A stretch of 41,572 nucleotides of DNA, from assembly GCA_016865935.1 (NCBI GenBank), contig VGOB01000016.1:1-41572 (forward strand), read 5' to 3'. Shown here in pieces: positions 1 through 8,756 of the stretch. Source of the stretch: Chloroflexota bacterium (GTDB lineage: Bacteria; Chloroflexota; Anaerolineae; UBA4142). Under the pieces are notes generated by a model, which saw only the letters and a list, made by a program, of their open reading frames with translations, made no database searches and was not told where the DNA came from. The position numbers and the translations under genes were made by a program. Positions within the stretch are counted from its first letter, which is position 1. The number at the start of each line of letters is the position of its first letter.

Positions 1-36
1 CCGAGTCAATATAATCTTGGTTCGGCACTGAGATGA

Positions 37-94
37 CCATAAAAGGATGCTCCTTGTTGGGATAGAGACATCCGCAAGGATACTCCTTTTATGG
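37..94. repeat. imperfect inverted repeat, 20-bp arms
   Basis: Arms at 37-56 and 75-94 are complementary except for five central bases; the outer parts CCATAAAAGGA / CCTTTTATGG and CTCCTTG / CAAGGA match. The loop is 18 nt. It lies directly before the damaged-looking start of the first MFS gene. It could be a hairpin terminator of a gene left of the window or the end of a small mobile element; no T-run follows, so the role is open. Confidence 0.6.
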
Positions 95-154
95 CTTGGT
101 GCCAATTACGCATAATCGGTTCTGGGAATTCTCAGCGGCGCGTGTTTCGGTTTT

Positions 155-1336
155 GTGGACAGCATCGTCTCGCCGTACCTCGTGCTGTCCGTTTTCGTCA
201 ACGCGCTCGGCGCGCCGAATTTACTCGTCGGCTTGCTGCCCGCGATTGGGAACGGCGGCTGGTACCTGCCGCAATTTTTGATCTCGCATCGGATTCAGCA
301 ATTGCCGCGCAAGCAAATCGTCTATCGCAGTACCGCTGTTGTGCGCGTGAGCTGCTGGACGATCTTAATCGCCGCGACATTTTTGCTGGCGCCCAATCCG
401 CCGGTTTTGCTCAGCGTCTTTTTTCTGCTCTACGCGATCAACGCGTTGACTTCGGGAATGGCGGGCACGCCGTTTTACGACATCGTCGCAAAGACGATTC
501 CGGTCGAGCGACGCGGCGCGTATTTCGGCGGGCGCGATTTGTGGGGCGCGCTGACGGCGATTGCGGGCGGATACTTTATCAGCATCCTGCTCAATCCCGA
601 TCTGGCGCCCGCGTTTCCAATCAACTTTGCGATCATCTTCGCGCTGGCGACGCTTGCCATCGCGCTGGGCGTCGGCGCGTTTTCGCTCGTCAACGAACCA
701 GCCGGCGCCGCGACGGCAAGCGTCACTTTTCGCGATCAAGTGCGCGCCGCGCGCATCCTCATCCGCACGAATCACACGTACCGCCAATTCTTGTTGACGC
801 GCGTCGTCGTCGCCGTCTCCGACATTGCGTCGCCGTTTTACGCGATTTACGCGACGCGCGTCCTGGGAATCCCGATCGAAACGATTGGCATTTACATCGG
901 CATCAGCACGGTCGCGGGATTGATCGCCAATCCATTGTGGAGTCGCGCGAGCGATCGGCGCGGCAATCGGATCGTGTTGCTCGGCGCGGTCAGTTGTTTG
1001 CTGACGTTGCCCGTGCTCGCGCTCGTCTTTGGTTTCTTGCCCGCCGGTCCCGCGCTCGCCCTGCCCTTCGGCGCGCTATTTTTGCTCAACGGCATCGCGC
1101 GCCCGGCAGCGAACATCGCGTATCCCAGCTATCTCCTGGAGATCGCGCCCGCACTCGAACGCCCGCTGTACGTCAGTTTCACCAACACGATTCTTGGCAT
1201 CGCGACGTTCGTGCCGGTGATCGGCGGCACCCTGCTCGATCTGTTCGGCTTTCGCGCGCTCTTCGTGATCGCGCTGATCGTTTCACTGATCGCGTGGGGA
1301 CTGGCGCGCGGGTTGAGCGAGCCGCGCCAAAAGTGA
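155..1336 (+). CDS. MFS transporter, N-terminus uncertain
   Basis: A 393-aa membrane protein of about 11-12 hydrophobic segments with a major facilitator pattern: NGGWYLPQ near residue 33, RRGAYFGGR near 119 and a second half beginning near 205. The substrate cannot be read from sequence. GTG at 155 is the first ordinary start after an in-frame TAA at 113-115, but it falls inside the first membrane helix. In-frame codons between 116 and 154 (SVLGILSGACFGF) continue that helix well. Even upstream of the TAA the frame reads WLGANYA, as a family N-terminus might. Either a non-standard start is used or the gene has an early nonsense or frameshift change. The inverted repeat at 37-94 abuts this spot. 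A strong terminator follows at 1403-1437. Confidence 0.8.
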   Translation: MDSIVSPYLVLSVFVNALGAPNLLVGLLPAIGNGGWYLPQFLISHRIQQLPRKQIVYRSTAVVRVSCWTILIAATFLLAPNPPVLLSVFFLLYAINALTSGMAGTPFYDIVAKTIPVERRGAYFGGRDLWGALTAIAGGYFISILLNPDLAPAFPINFAIIFALATLAIALGVGAFSLVNEPAGAATASVTFRDQVRAARILIRTNHTYRQFLLTRVVVAVSDIASPFYAIYATRVLGIPIETIGIYIGISTVAGLIANPLWSRASDRRGNRIVLLGAVSCLLTLPVLALVFGFLPAGPALALPFGALFLLNGIARPAANIAYPSYLLEIAPALERPLYVSFTNTILGIATFVPVIGGTLLDLFGFRALFVIALIVSLIAWGLARGLSEPRQK

Positions 1337-1402
1337 TTTCTGATTTTCGATTTTGGATTTGCGATTTACGACCACGTGATCGAAAAGCAGAAACCAAAAA
1401 GG

Positions 1403-1437
1403 AAAAACACTCGCCGATCAATCTGGCGAGTGTTTTT
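1403..1437. terminator. bidirectional intrinsic terminator
   Basis: A 13-bp perfect stem (AAAAACACTCGCC at 1403-1415 with GGCGAGTGTTTTT at 1425-1437) has a 9-nt loop. It has a T-run on either strand. It separates the forward MFS gene from the reverse-strand protease gene that ends at 1530. Confidence 0.88.
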
Positions 1438-1490
1438 GGAATGACGCAAACTTGACGCAACTGCGGGCGCACGCTTGGCGGATCGTAACT

Positions 1491-1526
1491 GTTCACCGTT
1501 CACTGCCCGCTGTTCACTGTTCACTG
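1491..1526. repeat. short direct repeats of GTTCACTG
   Basis: GTTCACYG-type words occur four times in 36 bp (1491, 1498, 1512 and 1519 approximately), just beyond the end of the protease gene. No coding or protein-binding role is visible. Confidence 0.5.
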
Positions 1527-1529
1527 ATT

Positions 1530-2672
1530 TTACTGCGTCTGCGGTCGCGCGCCCAGCGTCACTTTGAGTTCGAGCTGTTTGCCATCGCGCAAGATCGTCA
1601 ACGCGATCGTATCGCCGGCTTTACGCTTGAGCAACAAGGCGGTCAGCGCGTCCTGATCGAGTTTTTGTCCGTCGAACGCGAGAATCACATCCCCTTCCTG
1701 CACTCCGGCTTTAGCCGCCGGAGTCCCCGCTTCGACTCGGTTGATGACGACTCCGTACGTCGCGCTCATCGTCAGTCCGCTCGTGGACAATGGATCGACC
1801 GGCGAATAAATGATTCCCAGGTACGCGCGCTCCACTTTGCCTTTGGCGATCAGTTGCGATGTAATTTCGCGCACCAGGTTCGATGGAATCGCAAAGCCCA
1901 AGCCCTCCGCCACGTTTCCTTCGCTCGTGTTTCGCACGACGAGCGTGTTGACGCCGATCACTTGCCCCAGCGAGTTGATCAGCGGACCACCCGAGTTGCC
2001 GTTGTTGATCGCGGCGTCGGTCTGAATCAAGCCCTGCATCGGACCGACTTGGCGGTTCATCGCGCTGACGACACCCATCGTCACGGTGCCGCGAAAATCG
2101 CCCAGCGGACTGCCAATCGCGATCGCGACCTGACCCGGCTGCAGCGCGCTCGAATCGCCCAAGGGCGCGACGGCAGGCATCGTGCCTTCCACTTTCAGCA
2201 CGGCGAGATCGGCAAGCGGATCCGTGCCGACTAGTTTGGCGTCCAGTTTCGTGCCGTCCGACAAAATCACCAACAGCGATTGCGCGTTTACGACAACGTG
2301 ATTGTTGGTGACGACATACCCTTTGCCGTCAATGATGATGCCCGAACCGGAAGAAGTCGGCGAAACAGAGCGACCGAACGCGCCGCGTTGCGCTGTCATC
2401 TTATTCACCACAGTCACCACCGCGGGCTTGACTTTGCGCACCGCATCAATCACCGCCGAATCTTCTTTCAACGTGATATTCGTCACAGGGGCAACCGGCT
2501 GCGCGGTCGGATTGGACGAAATCGCCATCACAGGAATCGGCTTGGCGGTTGGCACCGCGTTTTGCGCGGCGTAGTATCCCATCACGCCGCCCATCACGCC
2601 GCCGCCAACGACGCCGAGCAAAACGGCTAACAGTATGATGCACGACAAGAGCGCATAATTTGGTCTTTGCAT
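1530..2672 (-). CDS. HtrA/DegP-like trypsin-type serine protease with one PDZ domain
   Basis: A 380-aa envelope protease. ATG at 2672 was chosen because GGAGG (2678-2682) sits five bases upstream. Residues 9-35 form one membrane anchor, followed by a short linker. The trypsin-like domain spans about 72-285 with the full triad: H125 (TNNHVV), D155 (DPLADLAVL) and S227 (NGNSGGPL). One PDZ domain occupies about 290-376 (GVVINRVEAGTPAAKAG). This is the usual layout of membrane-anchored DegS/HtrA proteins that degrade or sense misfolded envelope proteins. The gene stands alone, divergent from nothing and facing the MFS gene across a shared terminator. Confidence 0.93.
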   Translation of the reverse strand: MQRPNYALLSCIILLAVLLGVVGGGVMGGVMGYYAAQNAVPTAKPIPVMAISSNPTAQPVAPVTNITLKEDSAVIDAVRKVKPAVVTVVNKMTAQRGAFGRSVSPTSSGSGIIIDGKGYVVTNNHVVVNAQSLLVILSDGTKLDAKLVGTDPLADLAVLKVEGTMPAVAPLGDSSALQPGQVAIAIGSPLGDFRGTVTMGVVSAMNRQVGPMQGLIQTDAAINNGNSGGPLINSLGQVIGVNTLVVRNTSEGNVAEGLGFAIPSNLVREITSQLIAKGKVERAYLGIIYSPVDPLSTSGLTMSATYGVVINRVEAGTPAAKAGVQEGDVILAFDGQKLDQDALTALLLKRKAGDTIALTILRDGKQLELKVTLGARPQTQ

Positions 2673-2993
2673 TTTTTCCTCCAAACTGCGACCGCCGACG
2701 GATGACCGCCGACTGCCGCAATATTTCATCTATCCTGCGTTTATTCGCTTCCAGGATTATCTCACCTGCGGATTAAGCGCAAATGAAAATAACGTAAGGG
2801 ATTCGTAAGTTCGCCGGCAGAGACCAACTATAGTATTCCTCTACAAAAACTATCACAACCGCGAGGATTTTTTGGACACAGATGAACACAGACAAACACA
2901 GATAAAGAAAAAATCAGTGTTCTTCAGTGTTGGTCAGTGTCCAATGAGTTTGGTTGCGGCTTTGCCGCGCTATGCAACTATCCAACGAATCAA
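2673..2993. other. 321-bp intergenic region between two reverse-strand genes
   Basis: It holds the protease ribosome binding site, repeated GTCGGCGGTC words (about 2689-2720) and an imperfect inverted repeat at 2874-2942. A weak promoter for the protease may lie near 2765-2790 (reverse strand TTGCGC followed by GATAAT with about 15 bp spacing). I see no gene here. Confidence 0.6.
2874..2942. repeat. imperfect inverted repeat of ACACAGAT / CAGTGT words
   Basis: The left arm carries the word AACACAGA three times. The right arm (about 2913-2942) carries CAGTGTTS-type words three times. The outer ends GGACAC and GTGTCC pair, with mismatches inside. It lies just downstream of the deacetylase gene and ends 51 bases before its stop. 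Confidence 0.65.
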
Positions 2994-3875
2994 CTATGGC
3001 AACCGTCGGGCAAACTCCTCCAACGAATCGCGGTACGACACGCGAATACGCCGCAAGGTGTACAGCTCGTCCGCGCGCTGACGATAGCCGCTTGCCAGCG
3101 TGACCGCGCTCTCGTACCCGGCGCGTTTGACCATTTCGATCACCGCGTTGTTGTACTCGCCGAACGGATAGCAGAACGCAACAACTGGCTTGCCCAAACG
3201 CTTTTCCAACGTCGCTTTCGATTCCGCGATTTCTTTGTACGCAACGTCCGGCGCGAGCGTTCGCAAATGCGGATGCGTGATCGAGTGCGACTGAATATCC
3301 ATTCCGCCCCGCACCAACTCTTGCGCCTGCGCCCACGTCATAAACTCGGTGTGATCGAGCGGACGCGTGTAGAGAAAAAACGTGCCGCTCAAACCGTACT
3401 TGGTCAAAATCGGAAACGCCGCCGAAAATTGTTCCTGCCATCCATCATCAAACGAAATGATGATCGGCTTGGCGGGCAATGGCTGACGCTGTTTGAAATG
3501 CGCGACGAGTTGCGCCATCGAGATCGTACGAAAGCCGTTGCGCGCGAGCCATTGCATTTGCGCGTCGAAATTTTTCGGCGTGACGGTCCAATCGAGTTGC
3601 AACTGCGTCGCGTCAATCGGCAAATCCGCGATGTGGTGGTACATCAAAATCGGCACATTCGCTTCGCCGCCTGGCGCGGGCGCAGTGACGAATGGCGTCG
3701 GGATGATCGTCGCGGTCGGCTTGGGCGCGAGTGTTGGCGTCGCGCTTGGCGCGACCGGCGTCGCGATGACTTGCACAACTTGCACAGTTGGCGCGGGCGC
3801 GGAAATTGGCAGATCAGATGTCGCGCACGCGGCAAGTAGAAGCACCATTCCAGCGATGACACAATACTTTGGCAA
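2994..3875 (-). CDS. polysaccharide deacetylase (NodB-type) lipoprotein
   Basis: Predicted to remove N-acetyl groups from a cell-surface polysaccharide or peptidoglycan. TTG at 3875 gives a compact lipoprotein signal (VLLLAAC, Cys17), then a Pro/Thr/Ala linker to about residue 70 and a NodB domain to residue 293. The metal-binding motifs are present: SFDDGW (D143-D144) and SHSITH (H197, H201). The reading frame stays open upstream to ATG codons at 4022 and 4007, but that stretch is the palindromic repeat 3886-4000, so I regard it as non-coding or fortuitous. The only ribosome binding site before TTG is a weak GGGGA. Next upstream on the same strand is a phospholipase D-like lipoprotein, suggesting an envelope-remodelling pair. 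Confidence 0.85.
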   Translation of the reverse strand: MPKYCVIAGMVLLLAACATSDLPISAPAPTVQVVQVIATPVAPSATPTLAPKPTATIIPTPFVTAPAPGGEANVPILMYHHIADLPIDATQLQLDWTVTPKNFDAQMQWLARNGFRTISMAQLVAHFKQRQPLPAKPIIISFDDGWQEQFSAAFPILTKYGLSGTFFLYTRPLDHTEFMTWAQAQELVRGGMDIQSHSITHPHLRTLAPDVAYKEIAESKATLEKRLGKPVVAFCYPFGEYNNAVIEMVKRAGYESAVTLASGYRQRADELYTLRRIRVSYRDSLEEFARRLP

Positions 3876-3885
3876 AACAGTCCCC

Positions 3886-4000
3886 GTGTCATTGCGAGCC
3901 CCTTTGGGGCGAAGCAATCTCCGAATCACAAATTGGAGATTGCTTCGTCGCATCGTTCGACTCCGCTTCGCTCCGCTCACGATGCTCCTCGCAATGACAC
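3886..4000. repeat. GTCATTGCGAG palindromic repeat element
   Basis: Outer arms GTGTCATTGCGAG (3886-3898) and CTCGCAATGACAC (3988-4000) are perfect. Inner arms CGAAGCAATCTCC and GGAGATTGCTTCG form a second stem. It belongs to the same family as 10022-10128, 17200-17278 and 20515-20598. Confidence 0.85.
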
Positions 4001-4032
4001 GACCCATTTTTTCATCCTTCATCCTTCATCCT

Positions 4033-5034
4033 TCACTTACCCACATTCCAATCTTGCGCGAACGTCTCCGCCAACACCCGAACGATCGCCGGATCGGAAA
4101 CCAAAATTCCCAACTCGCGATTCGAGTCCAACGACGCGGTCGAAAGATTTTGCGAGCCGACGAACGCGCGCGCGCCATCGGCGACGATCATTTTCGCGTG
4201 AATGTAGGGCGTCTTGACAAAACGCACCTGCACCCCGCCGCGCGCGAGCCGCGCCTGCCCCGGCGCGTTCGCATCCGCGCCGCTCGGCGCGGGCGACATC
4301 ACGACGCGCACCGTCACGCCGCGCTGCGCCGCCGCGATCAAGCGATCTTCGATCGCGCGATCCTGCATCTCTTCCGTCTGAAGATCGAGCGATTGCCGCG
4401 CCTCGTCAATCAACGCGGTCAAGCGCGCGCGCGCGTTGATCGGACTCCACACCAAATTCGGATTCGACACGGTGGGCGCGTCGCGTTTCCAATCGGCTTC
4501 AAAAACACTGACGATTTCGGCAACGTCGGCGGAATTCGTGTTAAAGATGCCGTACTCGCGATTCGCGGTGAACGCGGCGCGCGTCTGATTGAACGTCGCG
4601 ATCAGCGCGACCCGATCATCCACGACAATCATCTTTTCGTGCGTCAACTTGTACGCCGGATTGCTGTTCTTGACGCTGATCTGCGCGGCGTGCAGATCGT
4701 TGAACACCGGACGATTGCCCGCGCCACCGCCCACCGGCGCCGCTTCCAGAAGCACACGCACATCCACGTCGCGTCCGCGCGCGGCTTTGAGCGCATCTAT
4801 GATCTCGCGCTCGGTCAGCAAATACATTTGCATCCGAATCGTTTTTTGCGCGGAATTCAAAAACTGGACAACGGGCGGCATCCCGGCATCCGGCAACACG
4901 AATAATTTCAAATCGGCGGACGCGGGCGTGGAAACAGGCATCGCGGTTGTCGGTTTGGAGATCGGCTGGCAGGCGCAGACGCCCAACGCAATCAGCGCGA
5001 GCAAAAGCGCGCGCGAGATTTTTTGCAGGATCAC
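4033..5034 (-). CDS. phospholipase D-like (double HKD) lipoprotein
   Basis: A 333-aa PLD-superfamily phosphodiesterase exported as a lipoprotein. GTG at 5034 is chosen because it starts directly before the signal peptide (LLALIALGVCAC, lipid Cys about 22). The AAGG shortly upstream is a modest ribosome binding site. The first HKD motif is H132-x-K134-x4-D139 (THEKMIVVDD) and the second is H279-x-K281-x4-D286 (IHAKMIVADG), followed by GSQN. Having two motifs in one chain means a complete active site. Family members act as phospholipases, cardiolipin synthases or nucleases. The substrate is not readable here, though surface anchoring favours a lipid or extracellular substrate. Confidence 0.88.
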   Translation of the reverse strand: MILQKISRALLLALIALGVCACQPISKPTTAMPVSTPASADLKLFVLPDAGMPPVVQFLNSAQKTIRMQMYLLTEREIIDALKAARGRDVDVRVLLEAAPVGGGAGNRPVFNDLHAAQISVKNSNPAYKLTHEKMIVVDDRVALIATFNQTRAAFTANREYGIFNTNSADVAEIVSVFEADWKRDAPTVSNPNLVWSPINARARLTALIDEARQSLDLQTEEMQDRAIEDRLIAAAQRGVTVRVVMSPAPSGADANAPGQARLARGGVQVRFVKTPYIHAKMIVADGARAFVGSQNLSTASLDSNRELGILVSDPAIVRVLAETFAQDWNVGK

Positions 5035-5051
5035 GCAACCTTTGATATAAT
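5023..5051 (+). promoter_or_regulatory. sigma-70-type promoter for the VTT-family gene
   Basis: TTGCAG at 5023-5028, a 17-bp spacer and a perfect TATAAT at 5046-5051. It ends 26 bp before the ATG at 5077 and overlaps the first codons of the reverse-strand phospholipase gene. Confidence 0.75.
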
Positions 5052-5076
5052 CACTTCTTGTAGATAGGTTGACTTG

Positions 5077-5694
5077 ATGCAAGATCAAAATCCTCAATCC
5101 GATTCGTCGGCAACGCTCGACGAATCTTCGTCCCCAAAGCGATCCAATCGGCTATTCCAAATTCTGGCTTTGCTCTTCGCAGTCGGCATCACAGTCGGCT
5201 TGAGTTTGCTCCCGGTGGATTGGCGCCATCTCGATTGGGAACGGCTCAAGCCCTACGGCTATGTTGGCGTTTTTTTGCTGACACTGTTGTCCGACGCGAC
5301 CGTGATCGTTCCGTTTCCCGGTTTGGCGGGCGTTTTCGTCACGGGCAGTTTCCTCAACCCGATCCTGATCGGTATTTTTGGCGGCATCGGATCGGCATTG
5401 GGCGAACTGACCGGATACCTGGCGGGGTATGGCGGACGCGCGGTGATCGAAAATCGCGCCACCTACGCCAAGTTAGAAAGATGGATGCAACGCAACGGCA
5501 CGCTCACCGTGTTCTTTCTCTCCGTCATTCCCAACCCGCTTTTCGATATGGCAGGCATCACCGCCGGAATGTTGAAATTTCCACTCTGGCGTTTTCTCGT
5601 CGCGTGCTGGCTCGGCAAGGCGATCAAGTTCACCGCGATTGCTTTTGCCGGAGCGGCGTCCTGGGATTTTGTTTTCCAGTTTCTCCAACGCTGA
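5077..5694 (+). CDS. VTT/DedA-like membrane protein
   Basis: A 205-aa integral membrane protein of the VTT (SNARE-associated/DedA/YqaA) superfamily. After a polar N-terminus of about 25 residues there are about five hydrophobic segments. The re-entrant signature GELTGYLAGYGGR lies near residues 110-122 and the paired segment FLSVIPNPLFDMAGITAG near 147-164. Family members take part in membrane lipid flipping or envelope homeostasis; the specific substrate is unknown. The ATG at 5077 is preferred to the adjacent TTG at 5074. A second MFS gene follows after 15 bp, so the two are probably co-transcribed. Confidence 0.85.
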   Translation: MQDQNPQSDSSATLDESSSPKRSNRLFQILALLFAVGITVGLSLLPVDWRHLDWERLKPYGYVGVFLLTLLSDATVIVPFPGLAGVFVTGSFLNPILIGIFGGIGSALGELTGYLAGYGGRAVIENRATYAKLERWMQRNGTLTVFFLSVIPNPLFDMAGITAGMLKFPLWRFLVACWLGKAIKFTAIAFAGAASWDFVFQFLQR

Positions 5695-5709
5695 TTCAAA
5701 CAGGCACTT

Positions 5710-7056
5710 GTGATTTCCCGCGTCTCAAATCCGGTCCCCGATTATCGCTCGATCACCGCGTCGCTCGCCGGGACATTTGTCTTGCGCGTCGCGTCGGCGG
5801 TGATGGGCAGTATGATCCAACTTTATTTCGGCTACATCGATCGCAGCGTCTATCCGCTTTCGGCGACGATGCGCGGGCTCGCGCTCGCCGTGTTTTTCAT
5901 TCCCGAATTGATCGGCGCGCCCGTGCTGGGCGCGTGGAGTGATCGGTATGGGCGCAAATTTTTCATCTGGTTCAGTTCGCTCACTGGCGGCATCGCCGTG
6001 CAAATCGCCGCGCTGACGACGAACTTTGGCGCGCTGATCGTCACGCGCTTGCTCACCGGACTTTCGACCGCGAGCGCGTTTCCCGCGACGCTGGGTCTGC
6101 TTTCCGCCGAAACATCCAGCGACGAATCGCTGCGCGGTCGCGCGATGGGGCTGTTCCAACTCGCCACGATTGGCGGCACGGTTGTCGGGATTCTGATCGG
6201 CGGACGAATGTGGGATGTGTTCCACGCGCACGCGTTCACGCTCAACCACGCGATCTACCTCGTCAGTCTGGCGATTTTCTTTTTCGGGATTCGCGAACGG
6301 ACGCGCAAGGACGCGAAAAAACACGAAAGGACTGCGCTTGACGATGGCGCGCGCGCGCTGCGCCAATCACTCGATCGTTATCGCGATGTGTTTCTCGCGC
6401 CGGTCGTTTTGCGTTTTGCGCCCGCGTGGCTGACGATCAACGTCATTCTCGGCATCTGGCTCAACCAAATCATCGGACAACTCATCGCGCCGCGCCATCG
6501 TTTCCCCGATCAACTCTTGTTCGGCATTCTCGGCGAGAGCGCGAGTGCGGGCACGCTGATCGCGCTGGCAATGCTCGCGCTCGCGACGATTTTCGTCGGC
6601 GGCGTGATCGGCTGGAGTTGGGTGCTGGGCAAAATGCGCCGGACAACCGTGATGCTGATCGGCGCGGGCGGAATGTTCGCGCTCTGCGCGATGCTGTTCG
6701 CGCTCAATCATCGCGCCACGCTCGCCGATCCGGCGATCCCGTTTCTGGTCGCGGGCGCGCTGAGCGCGCTGTTTTTGGTCAGCGGCTTGATGCCCGCATC
6801 GCTGACGTATCTTGCCGATGTGACGGAAGCACGCGCGAACGATCGCGGCGCGATTATGGGAATGTACACGATCTTTTTCGGCGCGGGTCAATTCGTCGGC
6901 ACGCTGCTGGGCGGACCGTTTGCGGACTGGGCGGCGATTGACGGGATTTTGTTCATCACGGTGTTGCTGGGAATTTTCATCGCGTTGACATTGTGGCGAT
7001 TACACCGCGCTGAATTGCGAGCCATTCTAACAAAAGACAGGGAAAGTGACAAGTGA
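5710..7056 (+). CDS. MFS transporter
   Basis: A 448-aa protein with about 12 membrane segments. The loop 2-3 motif GAWSDRYGRK (about residues 78-87) is the hallmark MFS motif A. A polar central loop (about 198-230) separates the two halves, and GQFVGTLLGGPFADW lies in the last third. The layout resembles TCR/TMEM104-like and drug-efflux MFS members; no substrate can be inferred. The start is GTG at 5710 with only weak Shine-Dalgarno sequence. It follows the VTT-family gene closely and has no significant similarity by eye to the MFS gene at 155 beyond the fold. Confidence 0.88.
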   Translation: MISRVSNPVPDYRSITASLAGTFVLRVASAVMGSMIQLYFGYIDRSVYPLSATMRGLALAVFFIPELIGAPVLGAWSDRYGRKFFIWFSSLTGGIAVQIAALTTNFGALIVTRLLTGLSTASAFPATLGLLSAETSSDESLRGRAMGLFQLATIGGTVVGILIGGRMWDVFHAHAFTLNHAIYLVSLAIFFFGIRERTRKDAKKHERTALDDGARALRQSLDRYRDVFLAPVVLRFAPAWLTINVILGIWLNQIIGQLIAPRHRFPDQLLFGILGESASAGTLIALAMLALATIFVGGVIGWSWVLGKMRRTTVMLIGAGGMFALCAMLFALNHRATLADPAIPFLVAGALSALFLVSGLMPASLTYLADVTEARANDRGAIMGMYTIFFGAGQFVGTLLGGPFADWAAIDGILFITVLLGIFIALTLWRLHRAELRAILTKDRESDK

Positions 7057-7072
7057 CATATGGCAAGAGATG

Positions 7073-7128
7073 TTTCAGGTTTCAGGTTTCAGGTTTCAGG
7101 TTTCAGGTTTCACGTTTTACGTTTCACG
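7073..7128. repeat. tandem heptamer TTTCAGG, eight units
   Basis: Five perfect TTTCAGG units (7073-7107) are followed by TTTCACG, TTTTACG and TTTCACG (7108-7128). It begins 17 bp after the MFS stop codon. Confidence 0.95.
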
Positions 7129-7228
7129 ACTCTACTGAAAAAAGGTCTCTGAATGTCGTTTTCGATAATTTTTCACGCTCGTTTTCTAACCCAAAAGTAG
7201 TACGCGAGCGAGTTTTTTCAGTGGAGTC
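7128..7228. repeat. 101-bp element with 16-bp terminal inverted repeats
   Basis: GACTCTACTGAAAAAA at 7128-7143 is complementary to TTTTTTCAGTGGAGTC at 7213-7228 with one mismatch. The core holds a smaller CGCTCG / CGAGCG pair. There is no open reading frame. It looks like a MITE-like or attenuator-like palindrome. Confidence 0.7.
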
Positions 7229-7272
7229 GTTTCACGTCCCTTGTCACCTGGCACCCGTCACTTTGAGGTTGT

Positions 7273-8430
7273 ATGAAAAGTTGGCGCGTTGGACGCGTGA
7301 TGGGAATTGACCTCCACCTCGACGCGAGCTGGTTCATCATCGTCGCGTTGTTGATCTACACATTGGGTTTCATCGAATTTCCGCGCGAACTACATCCGCG
7401 CGCAGTCGCGCCGCGCGCCGACATCGTGTCGATCGCGCTCGGCATCGCGGCAAGTTTGTTGTTGTTCGCGTCCGTGCTCGCGCACGAATTCGCGCACGCG
7501 TGGATGGCAATTCAGCGCGGCATCGCCGTCAAGCGCATCACGCTGTTCATTTTCGGCGGCGTCGCGCACATCGCCGAAGAACCGGATCGCCCCGCGTCCG
7601 AGTTTCTGATCGCGGTGATGGGACCGTTGACGAGCGCGGCGCTCGCGGCGGTGTTTGGCGCGGCGTGGATTTGGCTGACGATTCTCGATTCAACCGGCGT
7701 CATCGGCGCGTGGCTGACCGCGCCGATCGTGCTGACGAACATTCTCGCACAGGCAAACGGCTCGCTCGCGTTGTTCAATCTCGCGCCGGGATTTCCGCTG
7801 GACGGCGGACGCGTCTTGCGCGCGATTCTGTGGGGCGTCACGCGCGATCTGCGCCGCGCGACGCGCTGGGCGACGCGTGTGGGACAACTGATCGCGTTGC
7901 TGATGATCGGCAGCGGCGGCGCGCTCTTTTTCTTCGGATCGAACAGCGGCGGAATTTGGTACGCGCTGATCGGAATGTTTTTGTGGAACGCGGCAAGCGA
8001 GGGGTATCGGCAAATGTTGCTGCTCGAAACGTTGCGCGGCGTATCGGTCAGCCGCGTGATGACGCGCGTCGTCGAAACCGTGCCGCCGGACATTTCGATT
8101 CTCGACTTTGTAGACGCGTATGTTCTGCCGCGCCGCGAGCAAACGTTCGTCGTCGCCGACGGTACGATCACGCTCGGGCTCATCCCGTTCGATCAGATCA
8201 AGCGCGTCAAGCGCGCCGAGTGGCGCGTGCGGCGCGTGCGCGATGTGATGATTCCGCGCGCGCGGTTGATCGCGCTGGCGCCGGAACAAACTGCCGCCTC
8301 CGCGCTCGCGCGCTTGTCCGCCAGCGAGCAGGACGAGCTGTCGGTGATCGAAAATGAGCAAGTGATCGGGTTCGTGGGACAGGAAACGATTGCGCGTTAT
8401 TTGAAATTGCAATCCGATCTGGCGCGCTAA
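7273..8430 (+). CDS. site-2 protease family (M50) metalloprotease with CBS domains
   Basis: A 385-aa intramembrane zinc protease. HEFAH (H71, E72, H75) lies in a membrane segment and the second metal motif NLAPGFPLDGGR gives D177. About six membrane segments span residues 15-245. A CBS-domain pair fills about 255-380 (VSRVMTRVVETVPP ... VRDVMIPRARLIAL), the layout of group III S2P proteases, whose CBS part may sense adenine nucleotides. ATG at 7273 has GAGG at 7265-7268. Such enzymes cleave anti-sigma factors or other membrane-bound regulators; the substrate is unknown. The ATP synthase operon promoter begins six bases after its stop. Confidence 0.93.
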   Translation: MKSWRVGRVMGIDLHLDASWFIIVALLIYTLGFIEFPRELHPRAVAPRADIVSIALGIAASLLLFASVLAHEFAHAWMAIQRGIAVKRITLFIFGGVAHIAEEPDRPASEFLIAVMGPLTSAALAAVFGAAWIWLTILDSTGVIGAWLTAPIVLTNILAQANGSLALFNLAPGFPLDGGRVLRAILWGVTRDLRRATRWATRVGQLIALLMIGSGGALFFFGSNSGGIWYALIGMFLWNAASEGYRQMLLLETLRGVSVSRVMTRVVETVPPDISILDFVDAYVLPRREQTFVVADGTITLGLIPFDQIKRVKRAEWRVRRVRDVMIPRARLIALAPEQTAASALARLSASEQDELSVIENEQVIGFVGQETIARYLKLQSDLAR

Positions 8431-8435
8431 CCGAT

Positions 8436-8463
8436 TTGATTTTCTGAAATTTTGGTGTATAAT
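8436..8463 (+). promoter_or_regulatory. promoter of the ATP synthase operon
   Basis: TTGATT at 8436-8441, a 16-bp spacer and TATAAT at 8458-8463. It lies 30 bp before the first gene of the operon. Confidence 0.8.
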
Positions 8464-8493
8464 CGTCACATTGTCAGAGGGAAGCAAAGTACG

Positions 8494-8756
8494 ATGCGCG
8501 AGACGTGGATGGGTTTGGCGCTGGTGTTCCGCCTGAGCGCGTTGACGCTCGGCGCGACGTTTGTGCCGTTGTTGATCGGCATTTGGATCGATCGCGCGTT
8601 TGGCACTGCGCCATTTGGCGCGCTCATTCTCATCGTGCTGGGGATCCTCACCGGCACGGTCGCCACGTACCGCACCGTGCAAGACGCGTACCGCCAAATT
8701 GCGGCGCGCGCCGACAAAGATCGACAAGCTCGTGAAGATTCGCGAGGAGGGAATTT

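Noticed and set aside
91..1455. 454-residue forward frame overlapping the first MFS gene
   Set aside because: It is Arg-rich and lacks membrane segments; the overlapping frame from 155 carries the MFS pattern and GC-rich third positions.
3876..4022. N-terminal extension of the polysaccharide deacetylase
   Set aside because: The extension is read through a GTCATTGCGAG palindromic repeat and is positively charged without a signal; the TTG start gives a clean lipoprotein signal peptide.
7073..7128. CRISPR array
   Set aside because: Units are 7 bp with no spacers, and no cas gene is present; the same holds for the 10-bp units at 28811-28840.
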